A stretch of 45,084 nt of DNA from an uncultured Candidatus Melainabacteria bacterium (GCA_947361615.1 CANAJP010000007.1:1-45084); one strand, 5' to 3'. Shown: positions 17,515 to 25,145, numbered from the stretch's first letter. Notes: generated by a model from the sequence alone, not told the origin. Made by a program: numbers and translations.

Positions 17515-18597
17515 TTAATTTACTTCTGCAAGTTTTTCCAGTTTTAATTTCTGGTCATACTCAATGAGGAGTTTTAACAGGTCGTCCAAATCCCCGTCAA
17601 TAACCGTCCAGACGTTAAGGTTCTGGTTAACGCGGTGGTCTGTAAGACGTCCTTGAGGGAAGTTGTATGTACGGATGCGTTCGCTTCTGTCGCCTGAACC
17701 TACTTGAGAGCGGCGAAGGTCAGTGATTTCTTTCATCTGTTTTTGAACTTCCATATCATAAAGTTTTGCTTTAAGGATTTGGAGTGCGCGTTCTTTGTTT
17801 TGTAGCTGTGAGCGTTCTTCTGTACAGAAAATCATAATGCCTGTAGGTTTGTGGAATACGCGCGCTGCAGTTTCAACTTTGTTAACGTTTTGACCGCCAG
17901 CACCGCCTGAACGTGCTGTTGTGATTTCAATATCATTCATATTAAGTTCAACTTCAACGTCATCGACTTCCGGCATAACCGCAACGGTTGCGGTTGAGGT
18001 GTGAACTCTGCCCTGAGATTCTGTTGCTGGAACCCTTTGAACACGGTGAACACCTGATTCGTATTTGAGTTTAGAATAAACGCTGTCGCCCTTGATTGAA
18101 ACGATAACTTCTGAAAACCCGCCGGCTTCGCATTCTGTTTTTGACAAAATTTGTGTCTGCCAGCCCTGTTTGTCCGCAAAACGCAAATACATTCTAAGCA
18201 GGTCGCCTGCGAAAATGTTTGCTTCGTCACCACCTGCTGAACCGCGAATTTCTAACATAATATCTTTATCGTCCATCGGGTCGCGAGGAAGAAGAAGAAC
18301 TTTCATTCTTTCTTCATATTCAGGAATTTTTGCTTCGTTTTCTTCTAACTCTGATTTAAGAAACGTTTTCATTTCTTCATCAGATTCTCCGTGTAATAAT
18401 TCTTTTGTTTCGGCTATAGTGTCATTGGCTTTTTTCCATGCGTAATAGGTTTCAACGGTTTCTTCCATTGCTTTTCTTTGTTTAGAAAGGTCACGGAAAC
18501 GGTTGTAATCCTGAATTACAGCAGGATCGGAAAGAGTTTCTCCCAGCTCAATGTATTTTTTCTCTATTTGTTCAATTTTTTCTAACATATCTTTCAT
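17515..18597 (-). CDS. prfA: Peptide chain release factor 1
   Basis: RF1 reads UAA and UAG stop codons and triggers peptide release. The 360-residue protein has the codon-recognition motif PAT (in [16 protein letters not shown]), which marks RF1 rather than RF2. The catalytic GGQ lies in [17 protein letters not shown]. The N-terminal domain is a coiled coil. The start is ATG 18597; a second ATG three codons in is possible. The upstream promoter places the transcription start next to the first ATG. It is the first gene of a run prfA-ylxR-infB-rbfA-truB. Confidence 0.96.
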   Translation of the reverse strand: MKDMLEKIEQIEKKYIELGETLSDPAVIQDYNRFRDLSKQRKAMEETVETYYAWKKANDTIAETKELLHGESDEEMKTFLKSELEENEAKIPEYEERMKVLLLPRDPMDDKDIMLEIRGSAGGDEANIFAGDLLRMYLRFADKQGWQTQILSKTECEAGGFSEVIVSIKGDSVYSKLKYESGVHRVQRVPATESQGRVHTSTATVAVMPEVDDVEVELNMNDIEITTARSGGAGGQNVNKVETAARVFHKPTGIMIFCTEERSQLQNKERALQILKAKLYDMEVQKQMKEITDLRRSQVGSGDRSERIRTYNFPQGRLTDHRVNQNLNVWTVIDGDLDDLLKLLIEYDQKLKLEKLAEVN

Positions 18598-18604
18598 AAC
18601 ATTG

Positions 18605-18631
18605 ATTATATCACAAAAATATTTTTGACAA
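18605..18631 (-). promoter_or_regulatory. Extended -10 promoter of the prfA-infB operon, predicted leaderless
   Basis: Read on the minus strand: TTGTCA, a 15-bp spacer and the extended -10 TGATATAAT. The -10 ends 7 bases before ATG 18597 and no ribosome site is present. Confidence 0.6.
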
Positions 18632-18640
18632 TAATATAAT

Positions 18641-18676
18641 AAAAAAGGCTCCCGTTACTGAACGGAAGCCCTTTTT
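18641..18676 (-). terminator. Terminator downstream of the degenerate GGDEF gene
   Basis: On the minus strand, GGCTTCCGTT pairs with AACGGGAGCC and is followed by TTTTTT. It isolates the upstream gene from the prfA promoter. Confidence 0.85.
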
Positions 18677-18690
18677 TATTGTTAGATTTT

Positions 18691-19569
18691 TTATTCGCCG
18701 AGGTTCAATTGTGAGAACTGAACGATTTTGTTTTTACCGCGTTTTTTAGCGTTATAAAGTGCGTGTTCAGCGTAGCGAATAATTGTATTGGCGTCTTCTT
18801 CAACATTTTCCATGCAAGGATATGTCGCGATACCGCCTGAAATCGTGATAGGGTGGCGTTCTTCTTCGCCTGCAGGGATGAATTCCATACGTTCAATGTC
18901 GCGTCTGAAACGTTCTGCAAACAGAAAAGCTTGTTCTTCAGAGGTGTTTGGAAGAAGTACAAGAAATTCTTCGTCGCCATAACGGGTCAAAATATCTTCT
19001 TTTCTTATTAACTGTTTTAATTTTTCTGCGATAGATTTAAGCAGAACATCGCCCCAGCTATACCCGTAAATGTCGTTTACAACTTTGAAAAAGTCGATAT
19101 CGAACAAGAGGCAGGAAAGTTTCAAACCATAACGTTTTGTGTAAGAAATTTCCTGATCTAAACGTTCCTGCATATATTTTCTGTTGTGAAGTCCTGTTAA
19201 TTCGTCTGTTGTTGAAACCTGACGGATTTTAGACATAAGTTCGCGAATTCTGAGCATTGATTTAACTCTTATCAAAAGCTCGTTTGTATCAACAGGAGTT
19301 CTGATAAAATCGTAAGCGAATGCTCTTACTACAGAAGCGTTTTTAAATTCTTCACCGACGAATAAAATCGGAGTTTTGAATTTTACAAGTGCTAATGTAT
19401 CAGCCAAACCATTTACGTTTTCAGCGATAATAAGGCTCGGGTTCAATTTTTCGTATTCTTTTAGCGTGTTATCTTCTTCGACTCTAACGTTAGCGTCGTC
19501 GAGTTCTTTAGCGAGAAATTCAGCGAGTTGTGACTCTTTTCTTTGCGCATAAATGACGATATTTTTCAT
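18691..19569 (-). CDS. Receiver-like plus degenerate GGDEF protein
   Basis: The 292-residue protein has an N-terminal response-regulator-like fold (~1-118) joined to a GGDEF domain (~125-290). The receiver lacks the usual phosphoacceptor Asp: the expected strand reads LIIAENVNG. The GGDEF signature is altered to YGDEEF (197-202), so the second Gly is Asp. The I-site RKED just upstream is kept. The DELTGLHNRKYM and DIDFFKVVNDIYGY motifs are otherwise good. This suggests a cyclic-di-GMP binding or regulatory protein rather than a normal cyclase. AGAGAGG lies 5 bases before the ATG. Confidence 0.88.
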   Translation of the reverse strand: MKNIVIYAQRKESQLAEFLAKELDDANVRVEEDNTLKEYEKLNPSLIIAENVNGLADTLALVKFKTPILFVGEEFKNASVVRAFAYDFIRTPVDTNELLIRVKSMLRIRELMSKIRQVSTTDELTGLHNRKYMQERLDQEISYTKRYGLKLSCLLFDIDFFKVVNDIYGYSWGDVLLKSIAEKLKQLIRKEDILTRYGDEEFLVLLPNTSEEQAFLFAERFRRDIERMEFIPAGEEERHPITISGGIATYPCMENVEEDANTIIRYAEHALYNAKKRGKNKIVQFSQLNLGE

Positions 19570-19631
19570 AAAAACCTCTCTTTGAAAATCATTCTAGCAT
19601 ATTTTCAAATCTAAATCAATCATTTAAACTG

Positions 19632-19660
19632 TTGACATGTTATGAAACATGCCTCATAAT
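19632..19660 (+). promoter_or_regulatory. Promoter of the second pilin gene, with dyad in the spacer
   Basis: TTGACA, a 17-bp spacer and CATAAT. The spacer region contains CATGTT-4-AACATG, a possible operator. The third pilin gene has the same boxes and spacing at 23993. Confidence 0.75.
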
Positions 19661-19690
19661 GAATATATAAACAGAAAGGATGGAAAATTT

Positions 19691-21095
19691 ATGAAACGAA
19701 GCAATGTAAACATGTATGCAGGGGGGGGGGGGGAGCCTGCTGAGCCGCCCGACTGAGTTGGGAGCCATCCATTGCGTCCCGTGCGACTGGACGACGAACT
19801 TGGCTAAGGCGTTAGCGGGCTGCCGTACACCGAAAATGAGGATGGCACTCAGTGCCTTGTCATCCCGAACTGGTTTCGGGATCTGTCACACGTCACCGGT
19901 AGAATGTAGCGCTGGACAGATGCTGAATCAAGTTCAGCATGACAGAAAAAGGATAATATCCCTAACCACTTACTTACCTACTTACACAATAAAGTCGTCG
20001 CTTATACTGCGCCTCGCGTTGAACGCCACCGCTCGCGCTAGCGGCCAAGAGCGTGGTCTTGCCCGTCGCGCGCTCGGCTCTTCGCGTTGCTCCGTGGCTC
20101 CGCTCGGCTTGGCCTTTACCATGGCAGAGATTCTCTTATCTCTCACAATCATCGGTGTGGTTGCAGCGATAACGTTGCCGTCACTTACTGGTAATATCAA
20201 CGAGCGCACGTGGAATACGCAGAGAAAAGCATTGTATGCGCGTATGAGTCAAGCAATTGCCCTAATGCCAGCGTTAAATAGTTATGGGACACTAATTGGT
20301 AGTATCAATGACGATGGAACGCAGGCAATTACTGAGGATAATGCTGCCGAAACTTTTGTGACGGCAGGACTTTCAAAGGTTTTAAAGATAAATAATATTT
20401 GCGACAGCGACCATTTAGCTGACTGTGGTTTGCCTGAAAAAATGACTACACTGGGTGCAAGTGTTATCTCTTTTCCGAATACACTCGCTGATTTAAATCC
20501 TGCCAATACTTCAGCCGTACACAAATTTACGGAAGCTTACTCTAAAGCTTATCAGACATTGAACACAAAAGCGGCAGGATTTGAAACCGCAAACGGTGAA
20601 AGCATTGCTGTTTATTACAACCCTAGATGTACTTATAAATCTCAAGCCAAAACAGAAGTTATGACTCAAGGTGGAATGTGTGCGAATTTTGTTTATGATT
20701 TAAACGGTACAAAAGGGCCGAATACTTTTGGTAAGGATATTGGGGTTATTACAGCATACTATCCTGTTGATGGAATGGTTGTTGCACCTATGCCGGCACC
20801 AACAGATGCAGGAAGAAGTGTTGCGTGGGCTAATCTTGGCAGTGTGTGTAAAAATCAGGATGAAAATTATAGGCTTCCGACAAATGAAGAATGGATGTCT
20901 ATGTTTACCAACCGAAATATTATTGGTAACCTGACAGGTTGGTACTGGACTTCATCTACTTCTTCCGGATTATCTAATGAATTTCATACTGCAAATACTT
21001 ATGCTATGAACCACTGGTTTTTCATTGTTGATTCTGGAATGTTGCATAATGATGTTGGGCAGAACACTAACTCTGTTCGTTGTATAAAAAGATAA
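19691..21095 (+). CDS. Phase-variable type IV pilin-like protein (out of frame at the poly-G tract)
   Basis: A promoter, GAAAGGA and ATG 19691 lead into MKRSNVNMYA and then 13 G. As written, this frame stops at 19754-19756. Removing one G (or adding two) joins it to the pilin frame that ends at 21095. The pilin core is LAFTMAEILLSLTIIGVV with A|F cleavage expected and Glu at +5. The C-terminal lectin-like part holds YRLPTNEEWMSMF, WYWTSST and a final CIKR. The stretch before the cleavage site is ~130 codons of GC-rich mosaic repeat, very long for a prepilin leader. An ATG at 19716 is in frame but has no ribosome site. This is a phase-OFF state or a homopolymer sequencing error. Confidence 0.75.
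19721..19733 (+). repeat. Poly-G tract (13 G) in the leader of the second pilin gene
   Basis: A run of 13 G lies 10 codons after the ATG. Only lengths of 12 G plus multiples of three put the start in frame with the pilin. Confidence 0.9.
19859..19943. repeat. Inverted-repeat element inserted in a pilin leader
   Basis: The arms around CATCCCGAACTGGTTTCGGG and TGCTGAATCAAGTTCAGCAT are related to the intergenic elements at 4550-4702 and 23125-23209. Here the element is read through in the pilin frame (MLNQVQHDRKR). Confidence 0.65.
20004..20077 (-). repeat. GC-rich leader segment, inverted relative to 32-105
   Basis: The reverse complement of 20030-20077 matches 32-79 at about 43 of 48 positions. 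It lies in the leader of the second pilin, just before the prepilin cleavage motif. Confidence 0.7.
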
Positions 21096-21101
21096 TACAA
21101 A

Positions 21102-21124
21102 ACGCGGGACTTTTAGTCCCGCGT
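21102..21124. terminator. Bidirectional terminator between pilin and small-protein genes
   Basis: ACGCGGGACT and AGTCCCGCGT form a perfect 10-bp stem with a TTT loop. Minus-strand readout has TTTTG after the stem. Confidence 0.8.
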
Positions 21125-21186
21125 TACAATTTTAACCATTTTTCTTTTGCGCACTTGTACGCTTTCCCCTAAATTTACACCTTTCG

Positions 21187-21357
21187 CTATACTTTTGCAG
21201 TTTTTTTCAAAGCTTCGTATTTTGAATTTTCTTTGCTTGCTTTCAAGTATTTTACCAATGATTTAGCGATGATTTGTGAATTTTTTTCCGTTTGTTTGTC
21301 CAGAATGTCAAAGTATTCTTCGATACTGGACATCATATATTTGCTGTTGTTTTCCAT
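21187..21357 (-). CDS. Small helical protein (56 aa)
   Basis: This short gene starts at ATG 21357, preceded by GGGGGA at good spacing, and ends at a TAG. The product begins MENNSKYMMSSIEEYFDILD and is Lys-rich towards the end (YLKASKENSKYEALKK). It looks entirely helical and cytoplasmic, with no recognised family. It lies just downstream of a ribbon-helix-helix regulator on the same strand and also has its own good promoter at 21400-21428. Upstream promoter, ribosome site and downstream hairpin all agree, which makes it credible despite its size. Confidence 0.6.
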   Translation of the reverse strand: MENNSKYMMSSIEEYFDILDKQTEKNSQIIAKSLVKYLKASKENSKYEALKKTAKV

Positions 21358-21399
21358 ATTTCCCCCGATGGTTTTCCCTTATTTTCATTTCCCGATTTG

Positions 21400-21428
21400 A
21401 TTATACTACTAAATCTTTATTTTGTCTA
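21400..21428 (-). promoter_or_regulatory. Promoter of the 56-residue protein gene
   Basis: On the minus strand: TAGACA, exactly 17 bp, then TATAAT, about 42 bases before the ATG. The -35 box overlaps the last codons of the ribbon-helix-helix gene. Confidence 0.65.
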
Positions 21429-21614
21429 TTCAAGAAGTCCTTCAAGGATTGCCGCATTGCTTTGAGCTTTTTGTGTATTACGCACTCTGTTGCGGTTCAT
21501 ATAAGTTCTGAGTGCTTCCCTAATTAATTCTGATCTGGTTCGATTTTCATTTTCTGCTACTTCATCAATTTCGTCTAAAAATCTTTCCGGCATTGAAATC
21601 AATACTCTTGCCAT
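21426..21614 (-). CDS. Ribbon-helix-helix (CopG/MetJ-type) DNA-binding protein
   Basis: The 62-residue protein has the RHH pattern: a short strand (RVLISMPERFLDEID) and two helices around ENRTRSELIREALRTYMNR. The RSELIREALR core is typical of CopG-family regulators and antitoxins. AAAGGAGA precedes ATG 21614. The C-terminal tail (NTQKAQSNAAILEGLLE) could bind a partner. The next gene downstream is a 56-residue helical protein, so a toxin-antitoxin arrangement is possible, though that product resembles no toxin I know. Confidence 0.88.
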   Translation of the reverse strand: MARVLISMPERFLDEIDEVAENENRTRSELIREALRTYMNRNRVRNTQKAQSNAAILEGLLE

Positions 21615-21834
21615 AACTTATCTCCTTTATATTTTCCCTGTTGTCTAAGTTGTGATATTTCCCATTGTTTCCTCTGTATTTATATAAAGTATTTTAAGTT
21701 TGAAAAATTGCTAAAAAAAGATGCTTTTTTTATAAAAAAATTAAACATTTTATGCATAAAAATGATATAACCCAGTAATAATGCATTGTTTTACAGAATG
21801 TAACAGATTGTAACGAAAAGTCCACTTGCTGAAA

Positions 21835-21863
21835 TTGAGCATTTTAATTTGTTTTTATATATG
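21835..21863 (+). promoter_or_regulatory. Promoter of the 107-residue coiled-coil protein
   Basis: TTGAGC, a 17-bp spacer and TATATG, then AGGAGAG before ATG 21898. Upstream (21615-21834) the DNA is very AT-rich and holds a direct repeat of CAGAATGTAA/CAGATTGTAA but no gene. Confidence 0.5.
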
Positions 21864-21897
21864 TAAGAGAGCAATTTACAAAGACAGGAGAGCAGAT

Positions 21898-22221
21898 ATG
21901 TCATTCTTAGCTATGGCGTCGCAAAAAAGTTTATTTATGTTGCAAAAGAGCCAGTTAGAATATGAAAAAACTATTTTGATGAGTAGAGTTAACTGTATAA
22001 ATAGTCAAATGGCTGATTATGCGGATGCAGCCGGTGATGATGCAGATTTGGATGAAGATCCGTTCTACATCCAGTTAGAAAAGACCAGTGAATATCTTCA
22101 AACTCAGGCAGATTCTGTTGGTAACCAGATTGATGTTATGAACGAAGAGATTAACTCGCTTAAAACAATGGTTCAAAACGGTATCAAGAGTACCTGCTCA
22201 CTTAACCTTATCGGTGGTTAG
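21898..22221 (+). CDS. Small coiled-coil protein (107 aa)
   Basis: I do not recognise this protein. It is almost wholly helical: helix one from ~5 to 45 (SLFMLQKSQLEYEKTILMSRV), an acidic turn (AGDDADLDEDPFY), then helix two (~60-98) with heptad-like spacing, ending in STCSLNLIGG. It has no signal peptide and no membrane segment. Its size and helical-hairpin shape recall WXG100-type or secretion-substrate proteins, but the WxG turn is absent. I chose ATG 21898 because AGGAGAG precedes it; the open frame extends upstream to 21826 without a ribosome site. It is convergent with folD 12 bases away. Confidence 0.7.
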   Translation: MSFLAMASQKSLFMLQKSQLEYEKTILMSRVNCINSQMADYADAAGDDADLDEDPFYIQLEKTSEYLQTQADSVGNQIDVMNEEINSLKTMVQNGIKSTCSLNLIGG

Positions 22222-22233
22222 GGTAAATAGTAT

Positions 22234-23079
22234 TCAAGCTCCGGTTTGTATTAAATACAAATTCATAAGGTTGAACATTAATCCGGTTATGGTCATTGGG
22301 CCTACGCCTCCAGGTACCGGTGAGATATATGACGCAACCTGTGAAGCACTTTCAAATTCCACATCTCCGGTAATTTTTCCATCCGGGGTACGGAAGATTC
22401 CAACATCTACTACTACACAATTATTTTTTAATATTTTCCCATTTACAATTTTTTCCCCTACGGCTGAAACTACAATATCAGCCGTTTTTATTATGCTTTC
22501 AAGGTCACGGGTTTTTGAGTGGCAAATAGTGACGGTGGCGTTTTCGTAGAGAAAAGCCTGTGCGGTGGGTTTACCTACAAGGTTTGAGCGTCCAATGACG
22601 ACAACATTTTTGCCTTCTAGCTCAATATTGTATTCTTTTAGAAGCATAATAATTCCGCGTGTCGTACAAGGGATTGCGAATGGATTTTGTCCGGAATAAA
22701 AACGGCCGGTATTATGAACCGTTAAGCCGTCAACATCTTTTATTGGATCAATTTTGTTTAAAATTAGGTGTTCATCAAGATGTTTAGGTAATGGAAGTTG
22801 AACAAGAATCCCTGTAATTGTTTTGTCGTTGTTCCATTCAGTAATCTGTTTGACAATTTCGTCTTCGGTTGCGTCTGCCGGAAAATTTTTAAAAACGGTT
22901 TCAAAACCTATTTCAGCGGCTTTTTTGAGCTTTGCATTTACATAAATCTTACTTGCCTGATTTTCTCCAACCAAAAGAATTGCAAGAATAGGTTTGTGCA
23001 TAAGACCTTTGACTTCATCTTGCAATTGTTGTAATAGTTTTTGGCTTGTTTTTTTACCGTCTAGAATTTCGGCTGTCAC
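22234..23079 (-). CDS. folD: Methylenetetrahydrofolate dehydrogenase/cyclohydrolase
   Basis: FolD interconverts methylene-, methenyl- and 10-formyl-tetrahydrofolate for purine and fMet synthesis. The 281-residue protein has the signatures YVNAKLKKAAEIG (catalytic Lys region), GILVQLPLPKHL, KDVDGLTVHNTG, the nucleotide site VVIGRSNLVGKP and PVPGGVGPMT. The start is GTG 23079, with AAGGAG at 7 bases. The stretch upstream holds an inverted-repeat element. Confidence 0.96.
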   Translation of the reverse strand: MTAEILDGKKTSQKLLQQLQDEVKGLMHKPILAILLVGENQASKIYVNAKLKKAAEIGFETVFKNFPADATEDEIVKQITEWNNDKTITGILVQLPLPKHLDEHLILNKIDPIKDVDGLTVHNTGRFYSGQNPFAIPCTTRGIIMLLKEYNIELEGKNVVVIGRSNLVGKPTAQAFLYENATVTICHSKTRDLESIIKTADIVVSAVGEKIVNGKILKNNCVVVDVGIFRTPDGKITGDVEFESASQVASYISPVPGGVGPMTITGLMFNLMNLYLIQTGA

Positions 23080-23124
23080 AATCGGCTCCTTTTTTATAGT
23101 AATTATACATGATAATCAAAATTT

Positions 23125-23209
23125 GTCATGCTGAACTTGTTTCAGCATCTTTCAAGCGTTGGTGTTTAACTTTATCGTTTGACAGCCCCTGAATCAAGTT
23201 CAGGGTGAC
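23125..23209. repeat. Inverted-repeat element between cooC-like gene and folD
   Basis: Arms at 23125-23150 (TGCTGAACTTGTTTCAGCA) and 23186-23209 (CCCTGAATCAAGTTCAGGG) are diverged inverted copies of the arm seen at 4550-4702. Confidence 0.7.
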
Positions 23210-23217
23210 ATTGGAGT

Positions 23218-23955
23218 TTACTGTGGTAGATTCAATCTAACAAAGAATTGTTCAACAGCATCTTCTACGACTTTAGAATTTCTGGTTAGCTGTTCTATAT
23301 TTTCATCCTGCGGGATACAACCAAGAATATCAAGGTCATATTTTTTCAATAATGTATATAATGCTTCCAAATCGTGGTTTGCAACTTTATTGATTACAAC
23401 GCCCATCTGGCCGCCGATTGCGTATTTCGCGCTGAATTCTTCAATGCGTTTGGCTAAATATGCAGATTCTTCTGTCGGGTTTGCAATAATTAAAGTCTGA
23501 TCAATGTCGGTGTCTACAAGTTGATTAAAATATTTCAGGTCGAATTCGCAGTCGATAATCACAAAATCGTAGCGGGAAATAAGTTTTTTCAACGCTTCGT
23601 TTAACTGGCCTGTAATCGGACAACGACAGTCTTTTGAACCTACAAACCACGTGACGATAATATCAACATTATCGTTAATCGTGTGTAGAATGTCTTCAAG
23701 TGCCCATTCAATGTATTCCTGTTTTGTCATATGATCGGGAATACCTGTTTTATACTCGTGTTTGCCGCTTCTGATACCGTAGACGGTGTTTCTGATATCG
23801 AGGCCAAATGAATGCCCGAGTTCTCCTGTCAGGTCGTTATCAATAAGTAAAAAACTTTTATCCGGAAATTTTTTGGATAAAATATTTAAAAATGCTTTGG
23901 AAACTGTGGTTTTACCGCTTCCGCTTTTACCTGTGATTGCAATTTTTGTAGTCAC
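23218..23955 (-). CDS. CooC-like nickel-insertion/MinD-family ATPase
   Basis: The 245-residue P-loop protein belongs to the SIMIBI/MinD group: Walker A GKSGSGKTTV near the start, a Walker B-like DFVIIDCEF and NPTEESAYLAKRIEEF. A CRC pair (Cys110, Cys112) sits in SKDCRCPITGQ, where CooC proteins carry the CxC that binds nickel between subunits. CooC matures carbon monoxide dehydrogenase. No CODH or hydrogenase gene is in the window, so the client is unknown. I chose GTG 23955 because AAGGGAGA lies at good spacing; an ATG at 23988 would put that site inside the gene. Confidence 0.75.
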   Translation of the reverse strand: MTTKIAITGKSGSGKTTVSKAFLNILSKKFPDKSFLLIDNDLTGELGHSFGLDIRNTVYGIRSGKHEYKTGIPDHMTKQEYIEWALEDILHTINDNVDIIVTWFVGSKDCRCPITGQLNEALKKLISRYDFVIIDCEFDLKYFNQLVDTDIDQTLIIANPTEESAYLAKRIEEFSAKYAIGGQMGVVINKVANHDLEALYTLLKKYDLDILGCIPQDENIEQLTRNSKVVEDAVEQFFVRLNLPQ

Positions 23956-23992
23956 AAAGTCTCTCCCTTTTACAAGCAATGATAACATAGTC

Positions 23993-24021
23993 TTGACATA
24001 ATATGCAATATGTTACATAAT
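23993..24021 (+). promoter_or_regulatory. Promoter of the third pilin gene
   Basis: TTGACA, a 17-bp spacer and CATAAT: the same boxes and spacing as at 19632. TAACATA and TATGTTA form a dyad around the -35, a candidate operator. Confidence 0.75.
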
Positions 24022-24045
24022 TCAAATATAGAAAGGAAGTAAATT

Positions 24046-25096
24046 ATGAAAAAACGAAATGTATTAACTTCTACGGGGGGGGGGGGGGCGTCCTCAACCG
24101 GTTAGGCTTGCCTTTACGATGGCAGAGATACTCTTATCCCTAACAATCATCGGCGTAGTCGCTGCGATAACGCTACCGTCGCTTACTGGTAACATAAACG
24201 AGCGAACTTGGAATACTCAGCGCAAAGCGCTTTATGCAAGATTTTCTCAGGCAATTTCATTAATGCCCGCGTTAAACGGGTACGGAACTTTGACCGCAGC
24301 AACTTCCTCGGCTTCCGCTGCCGACACTGCTGCTGAAACATTTATTACTGCAGGATTGGCTAAAGTTCTTAAGATTAACAATATTTGTGATAGTGAACAT
24401 CTCACTGATTGTGGTGTTGCGTCTAAATTAACAACTCTTGGAGGGTTAACTTTTAATATGCCGACGGATATGGCGGGCTTAAACGCAGAAATGGTAGGTT
24501 CTTACAGTAATCCCGGTGACAGGATGAATTTATTGAATACAAAAGCCGCAGCATTTGAAACTCAAAACGGTGAAACCATTACGGTTTATTATAATCCGTA
24601 TTGTTTAGGCAGCCTCGGAGAAAACGGAACACTCGGTGTCGCAGAGGGTTCATATATCGCGCCTAAAATATGTGCTAATTTTATTTATGATTTGAATGGT
24701 GCCAAAGGACCGAATACTGTGGGGAAAGATGTGGGATTTATTACTGCCATGTATCCGTCTGATGTAAAGGTTGTAGCACCGCTTCCGGCAACGCAAAAAC
24801 TCGGAAGCTATCCGATAACTGCTGCTGATAACACTGTTAATGCAACAAAAGCTTGTACAAATTACGATAGTGATTACAGGTTGCCGAATATTGATGAACT
24901 TATGTCAATGGCTGTTAACAAAAATTTGATGAAAGGTGATGGTTCGGATTTGAGTAGCGGAACATTTTGGTCGTCAAGTAGAATTGCCGAAACCTGTCCT
25001 AATGGCCCATGTAGTTATGTAATAGCCTTTAGTGCTGCACAATTTGATGCAATGCAAAATAATCACTCGCTTAATGTATGGTGCATTAAACGTTAA
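24046..25096 (+). CDS. Phase-variable type IV pilin-like protein (out of frame at the poly-G tract)
   Basis: GAAAGGAAG and ATG 24046 start MKKRNVLTST, followed by 14 G. As written the frame ends at TAG 24103-24105. With 13 G it reads through RPQPVRLAFTMAEILLSLT and on to 25096. That gives a basic leader of ordinary size, A|F cleavage and Glu at +5, i.e. a textbook prepilin start. The ATG at 24119 is residue +3 of the mature pilin and not a plausible start. The C-terminus again has the lectin-like pattern (YRLPNIDELMSM, FWSSS, VWCIKR). Homopolymer error is the alternative to a genuine OFF state. Confidence 0.8.
24075..24088 (+). repeat. Poly-G tract (14 G) in the leader of the third pilin gene
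   Basis: Fourteen G lie after ten codons. Thirteen G, or 13 plus or minus multiples of three, restore the pilin frame. Confidence 0.9.
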
Positions 25097-25121
25097 AATC
25101 TTGTTAGGGGACAGTTAAGAA

Positions 25122-25145
25122 TGCGGGTTTACCCGCTTTTTAACT
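25122..25145 (+). terminator. Terminator after the third pilin gene
   Basis: GCGGG, a four-base TTTA loop region and CCCGC, followed by a T run, immediately before the convergent end of atpG. Confidence 0.75.

Noticed and set aside
850-25096. Lectin-like pilin C-termini as targets of a diversity-generating retroelement
   Set aside because: The fold type would fit, but there is no reverse transcriptase, no template repeat and no adenine-biased variation between the paralogues in this window.
24119-25096. Third pilin starting at ATG 24119
   Set aside because: That Met is residue +3 of the mature pilin (FTMAE), lacks a ribosome site and would remove the cleavage site. The upstream ATG with the G tract explains the data better.
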